A stretch of 64,000 bases of DNA, taken from Symbiodinium natans. Taxonomy: Eukaryota > Sar > Dinophyceae > Suessiales > Symbiodiniaceae. The stretch is taken from assembly GCA_905221605.1 (NCBI GenBank), contig CAJNDS010002277.1, positions 318,195-382,194 on the forward strand, written 5' to 3'. Position numbers and translations under genes: made by a program. The notes under the pieces were generated by a model, which saw nothing but the letters and a program-made list of their open reading frames with translations, was not told the DNA's origin and made no database searches. Shown here in pieces: positions 39,531 to 49,397 of this stretch (its first letter is position 1; the number at the start of each line of letters is the position of its first letter).

Positions 39531-39865
39531 CCTAAACTAGAGAGCAGCACTGCATACGAACAACACATACATCAGTATAGGCATGTCATTTACAAATATA
39601 CATATGTGCATGTACATAATTAAATTATACGTATACACATATTTGTATACCATCGTGCTTGAGGATGTCTGCTTATCGCACTACCCTAGGCCTCTTGGGC
39701 CTTCAAAACCCAGGGAATTGAGACCAATGAGTCCGGGCTCCGTGGAGCCTTGGGGTAGATGGCGGTGGCAGCGTGGCGTTAAGTTGCGGCAGGTCATCCA
39801 ACATTCTATCCAACAGAAGACACCCTAAGCCGTGAAACCCAGAAGCCTAGAGTAAAATGCAATGT

Positions 39866-39958
39866 ATGTATATATATATATATATATATATATTTATTTA
39901 TGTATATTTATATATATATATATATATATTTATTTATTTATTTATTTATATTTACTAT
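39866..39958. repeat. AT and TTTA microsatellite
   Basis: Pure TA runs mixed with TATTTATTTA. Confidence 0.95.
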
Positions 39959-40334
39959 TCATAGGGTGCCTCTCGTAACGTAGCTTCCTTGGAGACCAGA
40001 CCCTACCGCAAAGCCTTATTCAATATACTCGCCAGGCCTCCTAAAGCCCCTTATGCCCTGCCTCGCCTTTCAACCCATTTTCGGGTTTAGGGTTCAGGGT
40101 TACTGGGGCCCAAAAGTCCTTTAGGGTTTAGGGTTTCAGGGTTCAGGGTTCAGGGTTCAGGGTTTAGGGTTTAGGGTTTAGGGTTTGGGTTCTAAAACCG
40201 AAAGCCTATTCCGTACACCACCTAAACCCTTACACTCCACAAACCCCGAGCATCCCCAACCCATACTAAACCTCACAACCCCAAACGCCGAACCCAAAAC
40301 CCAAAACCCCTCGAAGCCAAAGAACAAACAAAAA

Positions 40335-40390
40335 ACGCCAAGCTCTGGGCTCGCGAGGTAGCCGGGCATCATCCCCTTCTCCGTCAGCAT
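40335..40390 (-). CDS. Small exon-like island
   Basis: The minus frame reads MLTEKGMMPGYLASPELG, preceded by CTTTCTGTCAT. Protein-like and flanked by degenerate repeats. Gene unknown. Confidence 0.4.
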
Positions 40391-41134
40391 ATGACAGAAA
40401 GCGTGCTCTGCCTTTGAGTGTTTGTGGCTGAGGGTTTTAAGGTTAAGGGTTTATAGGGGCTTAAAAGGGTGGTTTAAGGGCTTGAGGGACAAGGGCTACA
40501 GGGTTTCGGAATTCCAGTGGGGTTTTGGGGATGCGGCTGTTTAAGGCTTGCGTACTTGCAGAACGGGCCCTGAGTCCTACGGGGTGTCGGGTGACGAGGG
40601 ACGGACTCGCGCTCTCTCCTTCAGACTTAGACCCAGAGAGCCTAATCAAGGAATGTACCTTAAATTGTACAGGGATCCTTATTATGATTTAAGGAATACT
40701 CTTTATTAACGGGTATTGGAAATTTTTGGGGAGCTTCCCTGAACCATGCCTTGGCAAAATGTGAAGACCTTTTGAGGACATACGACAAGCGAGCCGCAAC
40801 TAACCCCTAAGCCCGGTTTGGAGATTCGACAGCTTGGGGACGGGTTTAAGCTACGCGTCATTTTTAAACCTTATCCAGTTTAAAGCATCTCCCAACAGGA
40901 GGTCTCATGCAGACGGCCTGTGGCCTCAACAGTGGGTGAGATTCAAGTACCCTCGGAAAAGGGCACTCTGTTTGTACAAGGTTTCGGGTTTAGGGTGTAG
41001 GGTTTAGGGCTTGGGACGAAGACTTGGACTCTAAACCCTATCGGCCCTCTGGATCGTCCATCTCAGATGCAGGCCCTTCTCGTCAACCTCCTGACTACCC
41101 GAGCGCGCGCGTGTGCTCTGAGCTGAGGAACTCG

Positions 41135-41230
41135 ACTAAGTAGGGTTAGAAGTCGGGTAATTATGCATATAACCTTACTTGGGGCACTTAGAACCCTACT
41201 TCTAACCACGCATGAACCTCTAAGTACTTA
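41135..41230. mobile_element. Family C hairpin, shortened
   Basis: AAGTAGGGTTAGAAGTCGGG on the left, CTTCTAACCACGCATGAACC on the right. Confidence 0.6.
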
Positions 41231-41486
41231 TACATTCTTGACGGTTCAACTAGCTGGCCTACTGCGCTTTGAGACAAGCATGCATGCACTCCACGACCCT
41301 ACACATGTCTTCCAACTATGCCAGTCCCAACCGAATGTGTGGCAGGGGCTTACTCTGCACTGAGATGGGTCAGACATCTAGTGCAACTGTGGGCTTGAAG
41401 TGCAGTGCTGGTTTAGGGTTTAGGGTTTAGGGTTTAGGGTTTAGGGTTTAGGGTTTAGGGTTTAGGGCTCGGGCTTGAGGTAAGCC

Positions 41487-41726
41487 TTGGGGGCTTCGAC
41501 ACTTGGATTGAGGTTCGGGGAGGCCGGTCCTCGTCCTCAGTTCCCCACGGGAAAAGTGACCACCCGTTCAAGGCAGTTCTACCTGCGAAAGATCACAGGT
41601 GACGGTAAGAGAAGAGCCAACCGTGCCCACCGCAGATTCCGCGCCTGGCACTGGTCGCCGCAGCGCTCGTGGCACACCTGGCGCCACGAAGGTGTCGGCG
41701 ACCTGCCAAAGCAGTTTAGGGTTTAG
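41487..41726 (+). CDS. GC-rich island, open on both strands
   Basis: The plus frame reads TTRSRQFYLRKITGDGKRRA and WSPQRSWHTWRHEGVGDLP. A minus frame reads VCHERCGDQCQARNLRWAR after a CCAG acceptor. Neither matches a family I know. The minus reading would fit the neighbours, the plus frame is longer. Strand undecided. Confidence 0.25.
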   Translation: MGASTLGLRFGEAGPRPQFPTGKVTTRSRQFYLRKITGDGKRRANRAHRRFRAWHWSPQRSWHTWRHEGVGDLPKQFRV

Positions 41727-42169
41727 CGTGTATAGGGTTTAGGGTTTAGGGTTCAGGGTTTAGGTTCTATAGAATAGGGGGGTCGGAATAATTCCTAATC
41801 ATATTCCCTAATGGTCCCTGTATGAATAGGCTATAATAACCCCCAAAACCATGTTCCAACTATTAAGGCACTTTAAACCCTCCCGAACCCTCAAGCCCTA
41901 AACCCTGAACATCCCTAAACCCCAAACCGCTGAACACTAAATCCTAAACCGGCTGAGGGTTCCGGGTCTAGGGGTGGGTTCAGGGGTGTCCAAACAATTG
42001 CTGAAGTCTCAGGAATTTGCCTTTCACATTCTGCCCCGAATTGGAGAAGAAAGTTTAGGCTTTAGGGTTTAGGGTTTAGGGTTTAGGGTTGCAATGTTCC
42101 CCCTAAACCCCATCTTGCTAGGGCTCTGAATCCTTCCAAGACATGAGGGCAGCCACCCCCAGAATCCTT

Positions 42170-42403
42170 TACTACTAATTGTTTGAGAACCCGCCCGCCC
42201 CCCCCCCCCCCCCCAAATAAAATGAAAAAAACAATAATGATAAAGAACTAAATAAAAATGAATAAATAAATAAATAATAAATATAAATATACAGATACAT
42301 ATAATATATCTATATATATATATGTATGTATTCCTCCTTCTTAAGGGTAGTATGGGGATTATTATCTTTTATTCTTTCGGGGCTCTTAAGCAAACAATAG
42401 TTT
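42170..42403. mobile_element. Family B element expanded by AT-rich sequence
   Basis: Ends TACTAATTGTTTGAGAACCC and GGGGCTCTTAAGCAAACAAT. The middle is swollen by a C-run and TAAA/TATA repeats. Confidence 0.75.
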
Positions 42404-42959
42404 AAAACCATCCCTGAGGCCATGAACCACAAAAATGTAGGGATTCCCTCAAAGCCCCATAGGCCCTAAGCCCGTAAACCCCTCCTTTCGAAGCCCCCCC
42501 CCCCACCCCCCGACACCTCTAAGCATCTAAACCTGAAGCTTCAACTGCAGTCGAGGCTGCTTCTCCGAGAACGCGCACGGGACGCGTGGGACTTAAGGGA
42601 GTGCTGAAGGTGAAGAATTATAGGGTTCTTAAGGGAGGGGGGTTCAAGGGGGGTAGGTTCCTAGGGAACCTTTTAGGAAGCTTAGGGAGCCCTTAGGGAG
42701 TGTGAGGGAGCCTTGGGTTACTTGGGTTACATACCACCCTTGAACCCCCCTCCCTTAAGAACCATAGAAGGCAGGCTTGGGACCGCTAAAATAGACCCCG
42801 AAATGGTAGGATCCCCTTATAATAAGGACCCCAATAAGGTACCCCCCCCCCCCCCCCCCCCGCAATATCGTAAACCCCCAGACTGCAGCCCCGGGAATCT
42901 GACCAGCACGGGCGCCAGTGCGGCAGCAAGAACAGCGCATCTTCGCCGTCTGATCCGGC

Positions 42960-43065
42960 CTGGGCTCTCGCTCTCTCGCTTCTTTCTTTCCTTCTTTCTT
43001 GCTGTGTTCCTTCATTTCTTCCTTTCTTCCTTCCTTCCTTTCTTCCTTCCTTCCTTTCTTTGGGG
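42960..43065. repeat. CTTT/CCTT microsatellite
   Basis: Pyrimidine tract of CTTT and CCTT units. Lys/Glu/Arg-rich minus frames are artefacts. Confidence 0.9.
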
Positions 43066-43308
43066 CATAGGGGCCAGCCCCCGCGCAGTCCGCTCGCCCC
43101 CCGATTTCGCCTCCTTTCGCGCTCGCTCATGTCAAGAAAAATACTCAGGCCCCTGACGCGGACCTCTAACAACCATCTACCTCCACTAAATCGTTCGTGG
43201 GCAGTTTTAAGGTAGAGCCAGATCTACCAACCTCCCGTCACCCTACACCGCTATCCGCACCTACGAGCCTACACGAAACTGCAAACATCTATTTTCATGT
43301 TCCTAGAT

Positions 43309-43433
43309 GCCCGAATATAGGGGCCGTAACAAGTACATGGTTTGTTGGGTTTCTTACAACACAACTATATATAAAACTATACAGGGACCATGAGGGAATA
43401 ATACTGGTAATTCTTCCGACCCCTACAGTATGT
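43309..43433. mobile_element. Hairpin family G element
   Basis: CCCGAATATAGGGGCCGTAA ... CAGGGACCATGAGGGAATAA ... TTCTTCCGACCCCTACAGTA, matching the 26,738 copy. Confidence 0.68.
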
Positions 43434-43489
43434 AACTGAAACAAAGGCCTCGAGCCCCCCCCCCCCCCCCCCCGGATTCCCAAGGCCCT

Positions 43490-43830
43490 GGCTTCCGGGC
43501 GGCTGTGAAGAACTGGACCCAGCCATTCTAAAATCCATAAAACTATTGAAGCAAAGCTTTGCGGAGGGGTCGCAAAAAAGCGTCCAGCTGTCCGCTCGCC
43601 TTGCAACGCACAGCAGGAGAAGGGCGTGCATGTCTTGCAAGCTCCCATTCTTTTCATGGCTGCTGGCATCCATAGAGCCACCCTCGTGACGAGGGCCCCG
43701 CAAGAAGCTCCGCATTGCAACGGGGATGGGTGCATCCTTTGGACGACCTCCCGACGCAACATGCCCAGGTGAGTGATGACAGCACACATGCAGCCCGGAA
43801 TGGTTTCCGAGGCAGCTCAACCATCGACAG
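43490..43830 (-). CDS. Coding-like block, frame undecided
   Basis: Two minus frames stay open across most of this GC-rich block. One reads HALLLLCVARRADSWTLF then MDFRMAGSSSSQ, the other FASIVLWILEWLGPVLHS. No domain is recognised. It lies in the same direction as the confirmed genes. Confidence 0.3.
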
Positions 43831-44034
43831 GCCCACGTTTCCTGGCCCCCGAAGATACGAAGTCTCGGTCGGCGGCCGACCTCCTGAAGCGCCCCCCGTC
43901 CATATCCTGAACCTTAAGTCCTACATTCTAGACCCTAAAACGAGACCCCAAGCCCTAAATCTTCAATCCTGCGCTGGACCCCAGGCCTATGCCCCCAGAT
44001 CACCTCTACCCTGAACCCTCACAATGCCTCGGAA

Positions 44035-44190
44035 CCTGCAGCAGGTCCACAACCAGGTGTTTCTTTGCAACTTTCGAACCTTTAAAAGCTCCGTAGCGCC
44101 GCGGCTTAGGTTTGTAGGACCGACATGTTAAGAATGGGCTTCTGGATGGATTCGGCTTGACAAAGTCCATGCTGGAGAGTGGCGTTTCAA
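44035..44190 (-). CDS. Exon-like block, basic protein segment
   Basis: The minus frame reads ETPLSSMDFVKPNPSRSPFL, then KPKPRRYGAFKGSKVAKKHL and VVDLLQVPRHCEG. Composition is protein-like and very basic. No family recognised. CCCTAAA units begin right of it at 44,241. Confidence 0.42.
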
Positions 44191-44240
44191 GAACCCCCGC
44201 CCCCACCCCCCAACTCCCGAAATTCCATGAGCCCATGAGC

Positions 44241-44369
44241 CTTAAGCCCTAAACCCTAAACCGTAAACTCCCTAAACCCTAAACTCCCTAAACCCTAAAC
44301 CCTAAACCCTAAACCCTAAACCCTAAACCCTAAACCCTAAACCCTAAACCCTAAACCCTAAACCCTACA
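44241..44369. repeat. CCCTAAA array, ~18 units
   Basis: Starts with a few ACTCCCTAAA variants, then near-perfect units. Confidence 0.96.
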
Positions 44370-44422
44370 CCGCCCCCTAATCAACTCTTCAACCCCCTAG
44401 GGCGGCTCAGGGAGTCCGCCCT

Positions 44423-44468
44423 GCTCAGATGCGACGAAGAGGGTGGCGCTGGGCGCCAGCCCTGCATC
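44423..44468 (-). CDS. Exon resembling the end of a UBX domain
   Basis: After the acceptor TGGCCAG the frame reads DAGLAPSATLFVASEQ. UBX domains end with a very similar G-L-x-P-S-A-T-L-x-V strand, which helps contact the AAA ATPase p97/Cdc48. Outward-pointing arrays flank the exon. Upstream islands on the same strand (45,700-45,781, LKLLKVFCVELQHTLRDLEE; 46,330-46,370; 47,560-47,600) could belong to the same gene but do not show the rest of the domain, so the call rests on one strand. Confidence 0.4.
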
Positions 44469-44904
44469 CTGGCCAGGATTCTGAGGTTTAGGGTTTAGGG
44501 TTTAGGTTTTAGGGTTTAGGGTTTAGGGTTTAAGGTTTAGGGTTTAGGGCTTAGGGTTTAGGGTTTGGGGTGCTGGGGTGCTGGGGGTGGTGGGGGTGGT
44601 GGTGGGGGCTGGTGGGGGGGTGGTAGGAGGCCCTTAGGAGGGCTTGGGGTTTGGGGTTCAAGGCCTGTCAAGCCTTTTTGGGGTACCCTAAACGGGTTAG
44701 GGTTTAGGGTTTAGGGTTTAGGGTTTAGGCTTTGGGGTTTAGGGTTTAGGGTTTGGGGTTTTGGGGTTTTAGGGTTTTGGGGCTTAGGGTTTCGGAGTAT
44801 AGTCGTTCGGGCTGTTGGAGTCTGTCCAGAGTTGACTCATCCTTGGGTTTAGGGTTTAGGGTTTAGGGTTTAGGGTTTAGGGTTTAGGGTTTACTTAAAC
44901 CAGT

Positions 44905-45324
44905 GTGCACGAAGTTGCTCTGTGGGGCATGCCGATCCCAAAAGACAAAGAACAATGGCAACAATGGCTTAGCGTTAGCACCCTACAACAGGTGCTTCAC
45001 AACAGTGGCAGAGGCATGCTCGACAGGAACGACACAAGCTGCACCGCCACCAGGAAGGATCGCTTCGACCCAACAAGCATTGCACAAGTACAGCCGGCAC
45101 ACCCCGTGCGGCCATCAAAGCGGTTCCTCCACAATTCCCAGGCAACTGCATTGCAAGCGAGACAGGCCCGCGGATATTGTTTGATCCGGATCGGCATACG
45201 TTCGAGGAGGGAACGCAGTCCTACTAGCAAGCATCCGTGGCGTCAGTTGGGCTCTTTGTCAGGCGTCCGGCCCCAAAATCCCCTAAACCCTAAACATCTC
45301 GAAGGTTCAGTCTCTTCAACCTGA
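44905..45324 (+). CDS. Plus-strand open frame of 139 codons
   Basis: Reads VALWGMPIPKDKEQWQQWL, STLQQVLHNSGRGMLDRND and further protein-like sequence up to a CCCTAAA patch. It opposes the direction of the recognised genes. A shorter minus frame overlaps. No domain is recognised. It may be an inserted gene fragment or part of an oppositely oriented gene. Confidence 0.3.
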   Translation: MHEVALWGMPIPKDKEQWQQWLSVSTLQQVLHNSGRGMLDRNDTSCTATRKDRFDPTSIAQVQPAHPVRPSKRFLHNSQATALQARQARGYCLIRIGIRSRRERSPTSKHPWRQLGSLSGVRPQNPLNPKHLEGSVSST

Positions 45325-45699
45325 AGATACTTGGGGCCGCGCTATTCCGGGCTACCGTTCATGAATGTCTCTACACATCGACAGGCAGGCATGCAGGGAC
45401 AAGTCTACCGGCTCCTGAGATGACAACCTCTCAAGCCAGAGAGACTCTGATCCGTGCACCATTGGTCGACAGCGTCCTGCAGGCCACCAAGGACCCCAAT
45501 TACCCAATTACACTAAACCCTAAACCCTAACCTCATAGAGGGATGCAGAACACCTCTGTCAACTGCTGCTCTAGGGTCGCACATGGGGGTTTCCGAAAAG
45601 GGAGGGGGGGGACCCTTTTTATAGGGGTTCCTGTAAGTCTATTTGGGGTATCACAAGGGGTACCCCGATTGTTTGGGGAAATACCCCCACATGGGCTAT

Positions 45700-45781
45700 G
45701 TGTTGCCGGTTCTCCGAACGACTCCTCAAGGTCACGGAGAGTGTGCTGCAGCTCCACGCAGAAGACCTTGAGCAATTTCAA
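45700..45781 (-). CDS. Helical exon-like island, open on both strands
   Basis: Minus frame LKLLKVFCVELQHTLRDLEE. Plus frame FSERLLKVTESVLQLHAEDL. Leucine/glutamate codons are complementary to each other, so both look like amphipathic helices. The minus strand is preferred because of its neighbours. Confidence 0.35.
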
Positions 45782-45870
45782 GGCTCCTTTGAGCTTTTGG
45801 GGCCCTACGCCTCCAACCTTGGGATTTTGATTTCGGGTTTAGGGTTTAGGGCTTGGGGTTTGGGGTTTGG

Positions 45871-45930
45871 GGTCCTATAATCCCTATAATCCCTATGAAG
45901 GACTGTTAGTATAAGGGGGGAACACCCAAC
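45871..45930. mobile_element. Right half of a family A hairpin
   Basis: TAATCCCTATGAAGGACTGT then TAGTATAAGGGGGGAACACCC. The left arm is replaced by TTTAGGG/TTTGGGG units. Confidence 0.7.
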
Positions 45931-46067
45931 TTCAACCCCATCAGAAACGCGCAGGGCCCAGCGAACCCTTCTATCCTCAAGCTGCCAGTAGAACTTCGGA
46001 CCCAAGCATCCCCACTTAGGGTTTAGGGTTTAGGGTTTAGGGTTTAGGGTTTAGGGTTTAGGGCTTA

Positions 46068-46172
46068 GAGGTCCATGTACCTCGTTATTGTATACTTGGG
46101 CCCAAAAGTCCCTATATAGGAGGTCCTTAAAGGCCCAAGTCCTCCCTATTTAGGTACCTGGACCCTTAGGGA
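46068..46172. mobile_element. Hairpin family F element
   Basis: GGTCCATGTACCTCGTTATT facing CCTATTTAGGTACCTGGACC, matching the 22,421 copy in reverse. Confidence 0.72.
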
Positions 46173-46542
46173 TTGTCCCAAGCAAGATCAAGCAAGGGCT
46201 CCCCAACAAAAGAAAAAGACTTGCAGTAAAACTTTAGGGCTTATAAACCCCAAGCCCTGAACCCTAAACGGGTTCAAAAAGGGGTTCCTTAGGTTTGCTT
46301 GTACTTGTTTACTTGGTACTTGGGCAGCTAAGAAGCGACGCGGAGGCCCTGGTCCAGGCGTACCTGACAGTCAGGGGCCGGGTGTAGTGTTCAGGGTTTA
46401 GGGTTTAGGGTTTAGGGTTTAGGGCTTAGGGTTTAGGGTTTAGGGTTTGAGATTAAGGCTTAGGGTTTGCGGTTTAGGGCTTCGGGTTTGGGGCTTGGGG
46501 TTATATCCTCTTTATTGCGCATGCACACAGGGAACGGCGTCC

Positions 46543-46763
46543 AGCATTGGAATGTTGAACTGCCACACTCAATGTTGGAGTTCAACGTTGGGCCGGATCC
46601 AAGAATCAAGATTCAACATGCCGGTTTTAGGGTTTAGGGTTTAGGATTTAGGGTTTAGGGTCTAGGGCTTCTCGGGGGATTCTTGACCCTTGAATCTTGG
46701 ATCCGGCAACAACGTTGAACTTCCACATGCAACGTTGAACTTCAACATTCCAATGTTGAACTT
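46543..46763. mobile_element. Large hairpin with a TTTAGGG array at its apex
   Basis: The left arm (ATTGGAATGTTGAACTGCCA ... GCCGGATCCAAGAATCAAGA) returns inverted on the right (TTGAATCTTGGATCCGGC ... TTCAACATTCCAATGTTGAA), about 75 bases per arm. The loop between them (about 46,625-46,672) is TTTAGGG units. Within each arm the unit AACGTTGAACTTC is itself repeated. Confidence 0.8.
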
Positions 46764-46767
46764 ATAG

Positions 46768-46944
46768 CTTGGGATGTTCCCACTTATACTAACAGTTTAG
46801 GGTTTAGGTTTAGGGTTTAGGGTTTAGGGCTTAGGGTTTAGGGTTTAGGGTTTAGGGTTTAGGATTTAGGGGTTCTTAGCAGTCCTGTGATAGGGGGTAC
46901 TATCATCCTTGTTAAGGGCTGCTAGTATAAGGGGAAAAATCCCA
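46768..46944. mobile_element. Family A hairpin split by a TTTAGGG array
   Basis: Left end GGGATGTTCCCACTTATACT then AACAG, followed at once by about 10 TTTAGGG units, then GCAGTCCTGTGATAGGGGGT and the right arm. Removing the array gives a normal family A length. Confidence 0.82.
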
Positions 46945-47399
46945 ACTTCTAGCTTATTTTTCTCATGCTGGTGGATGCTGTAGTTCATCATTTCGATGGA
47001 TCCAAATGTGAAACTTTCGTTTGCTAAGGAACCCACCCTCCAAACCCTGTTACCCACCCAGAGCGGTGGATCAAAGGGGGGGGGAATCATATACCGATAC
47101 ATATATATATATGTATATGATACGTATCGTTTGTGTTTGGGTACCACAGATATGTATATATAGATATATAGACAGTCCTTATTCATACGGGGTCCGGTGA
47201 CCATAACAACGGGGTGACAACTACAAAGTCGGCCGTGCCCGGAATCCAACATTGTTATTACCCTTATGTCCCGATATGCCATTTTTTTTCAATACCTCAG
47301 TCCCGTATATAACCCTTATAAAGCCATAGAAATCTAGTTTTTATTGGGCCCTCAAACCTGCCCCGGTTGAGGGCTTTCGCTGCGCTTTGGTCCTGAAGG

Positions 47400-47600
47400 C
47401 TGAGGATCTTCTCTAATTGCAGACTACCTTCGAACCGCACGGCCTCGGAGCTTCTCTAGGATGGCCCTTGGGGTTTGGGGTTTAGGGGTTTAGGGGTTTA
47501 GGGGTTTAGGGGTTTAGGGGTTTAGGGGTTTAGGGGTTTAGGGGTTTAGGGGTTTACGAAGCAGACCGCATTCGCAGATCATCCACAACACTTAGCTTAG
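47400..47600 (-). CDS. Two small exon-like islands
   Basis: 47,420-47,465 reads AILEKLRGRAVR before a GTAGTC donor, and 47,560-47,598 reads VVDDLRMRSAS. Both are on the minus strand with telomere-like arrays between and around them. Short, so uncertain. Confidence 0.3.
47476..47556. repeat. Pure 8-base TTTAGGGG array
   Basis: About nine consecutive 8-base units, distinct from the 7-base arrays around it. Confidence 0.96.
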
Positions 47601-47690
47601 GGTTTAGGGTTTAGGGTTTAGGGTCTAGGGTTTAGGGTTTAGGGTTTAGGGTTTAGGGTATAGGGTTTAGGGGTTTAGGGTTTAGGGTTT
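47598..47690. repeat. TTT(A/G)GGG array
   Basis: About 13 units of the 7-base form with single variants. Confidence 0.94.
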
Positions 47691-48249
47691 CATCCAGCCC
47701 TCAAAACCCGGAAGAAGGACTATCGGAGGGAGGGGTCTATTCATGCGACCCGAACGTGAAACCCACAAGGCCTTGCCCCTAAACCCCGAACCCTAAACAA
47801 TCATCCCCCAAAAGCCCCTAAAGCCCCTAAAGCCCCTCAACCCTAAACCCTAAACCCTAAACCCTAAACCCTAAACCCTAAACCCAGCCCCTATAGCCCC
47901 TCAACCCCAACTAAGCCCCTTCTAAGCTGCGCCTGCAGTCGGGCGAAGGGCTGCGAAACATCCCGGTCCGAGTCCAGCAGGGAGACCTCTCTTCAGAAGG
48001 CACCCCCCCCCTCCCCCTAAACCCTAAACCCTAAACCCTAAACTCTATACCCTAAACCCTAAACCCTAAACCCTAAATCCAGATAGTTCTCCACTGGAAT
48101 GCCAACCGAGGACCCCTCTCAAGACCCCAGTGACCCCAGATGAGCTCCACGGAGCCCATCACAGTGGGTTTAGGGTTTAGGGTTTAGGGCTTGGGGCTTG
48201 GGGTTTAGGGTTTGGGGGTTAGGGTTTAGGGCTTAAAGTTTAGGGTAGT

Positions 48250-48885
48250 TGCTTAGTTTCAGGGTGACAACCCGACTTTGTGCTACGGCCAGACCCAATG
48301 TGTTTTTGCAGGGCAACGCAAATCGAGCCTCGTCAGCAGGTGGCACAGAAGCACCACGCACTGCGGCACACCCTGCATGGGGGGACTTCGGGGCTTCGGG
48401 CTTTGTTCAGAAATCTCGAGCAGAACATCCCAAGCAACTGCAAGTATAAAGGTCGGTGAAACGTGCACATCCAGAGCCGTGAGTATGTGACCCGATGTTC
48501 TGCAGAGCCTCTGTCAGAGGGCCGCGCCTGCACCACACACGCGCAGCAATGACAGGTCTATGTGTGCAAGGATGGGCTATTACGCCTTATAATCCCCATA
48601 ATGAACCCTATAAAGGGCCCTTTACGGGATTATAGGGTATACCAGCCCATCCTGGTGTGGACTCATACCACAAAGGTGGCAGCGGCAGAATGCCGCGTAT
48701 CGCTCGGAGCACAGCATTTCTCCGCGACCCGCACGACTGCGCGTTGATGCCTAAGCCGGACAAACTGTCAAACGCGTCTGCAAAGGCCGACGCATTTGAC
48801 GCGAGGCTTTCAGAAAGCCTTCGCCGAGCTACTGCCATAAGGCGACAAGGGAGCCACGGCCAGTCAAAAAGGGCTTTGGGGTTCA
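48250..48885. other. GC-rich island with frames on both strands
   Basis: Minus frames here (for example LAVAWDVLLEISEQSPKP at about 48,400 and AVARRRLSESLASNASAFAD at about 48,800) look protein-like, but plus frames are also open. It is probably one or two further exons of the minus-strand cluster. No domain. Confidence 0.35.
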
Positions 48886-48990
48886 CTACTACTTGCTTAA
48901 GAACCCCAAAAAATATGTAAAAATCCCTATGTCGCCCTGACGAAGAATAACATTGGTTTCTTTTTTGGGTGTTCTTAAGCAAATAGTAGT
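48886..48990. mobile_element. Hairpin family B element
   Basis: CTACTTGCTTAAGAACCCCA on the left, GTGTTCTTAAGCAAATAGTA on the right. Confidence 0.88.
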
Positions 48991-49189
48991 TTATGGGGTT
49001 GTGTGTTCGATGAGACCTTGATAGCCCCATGGCTGGCTTGAGCTCAGCACCTCATCGATCTTTGTCCCGACAGCCGCCGGTCTTTAGCTCTGGGCCGAGG
49101 GGTTTAGGGTTTAGGGTTTAGGGTTTAGGGTTTAGGGTTTAGGGTTTAGGGTTTAGGATTTAGAACCCTGCAAACTCGTGGAGCCTGCT

Positions 49190-49314
49190 CTACTTGAAGG
49201 TTCATGGGTAGATATAACTAGGGTTGCAAGTACTCTAAAAAAGGTTATAAACAGTTGTTATTACGGTTGCCCTACTTATAACCCACTTATATCTGCGCAT
49301 GAACCTCCAAGTAG
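49190..49314. mobile_element. Hairpin family C element
   Basis: CTTGAAGGTTCATGGGTAGA on the left and ATCTGCGCATGAACCTCCAA on the right, complete. Confidence 0.87.
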
Positions 49315-49397
49315 CCATAAACCCTAAACCCTAAACCCTAAGCCCTAAGCCCGAAACCCTAAACCCTAAACCCTAAAGTTAAGCAGCTAGCATGCTC

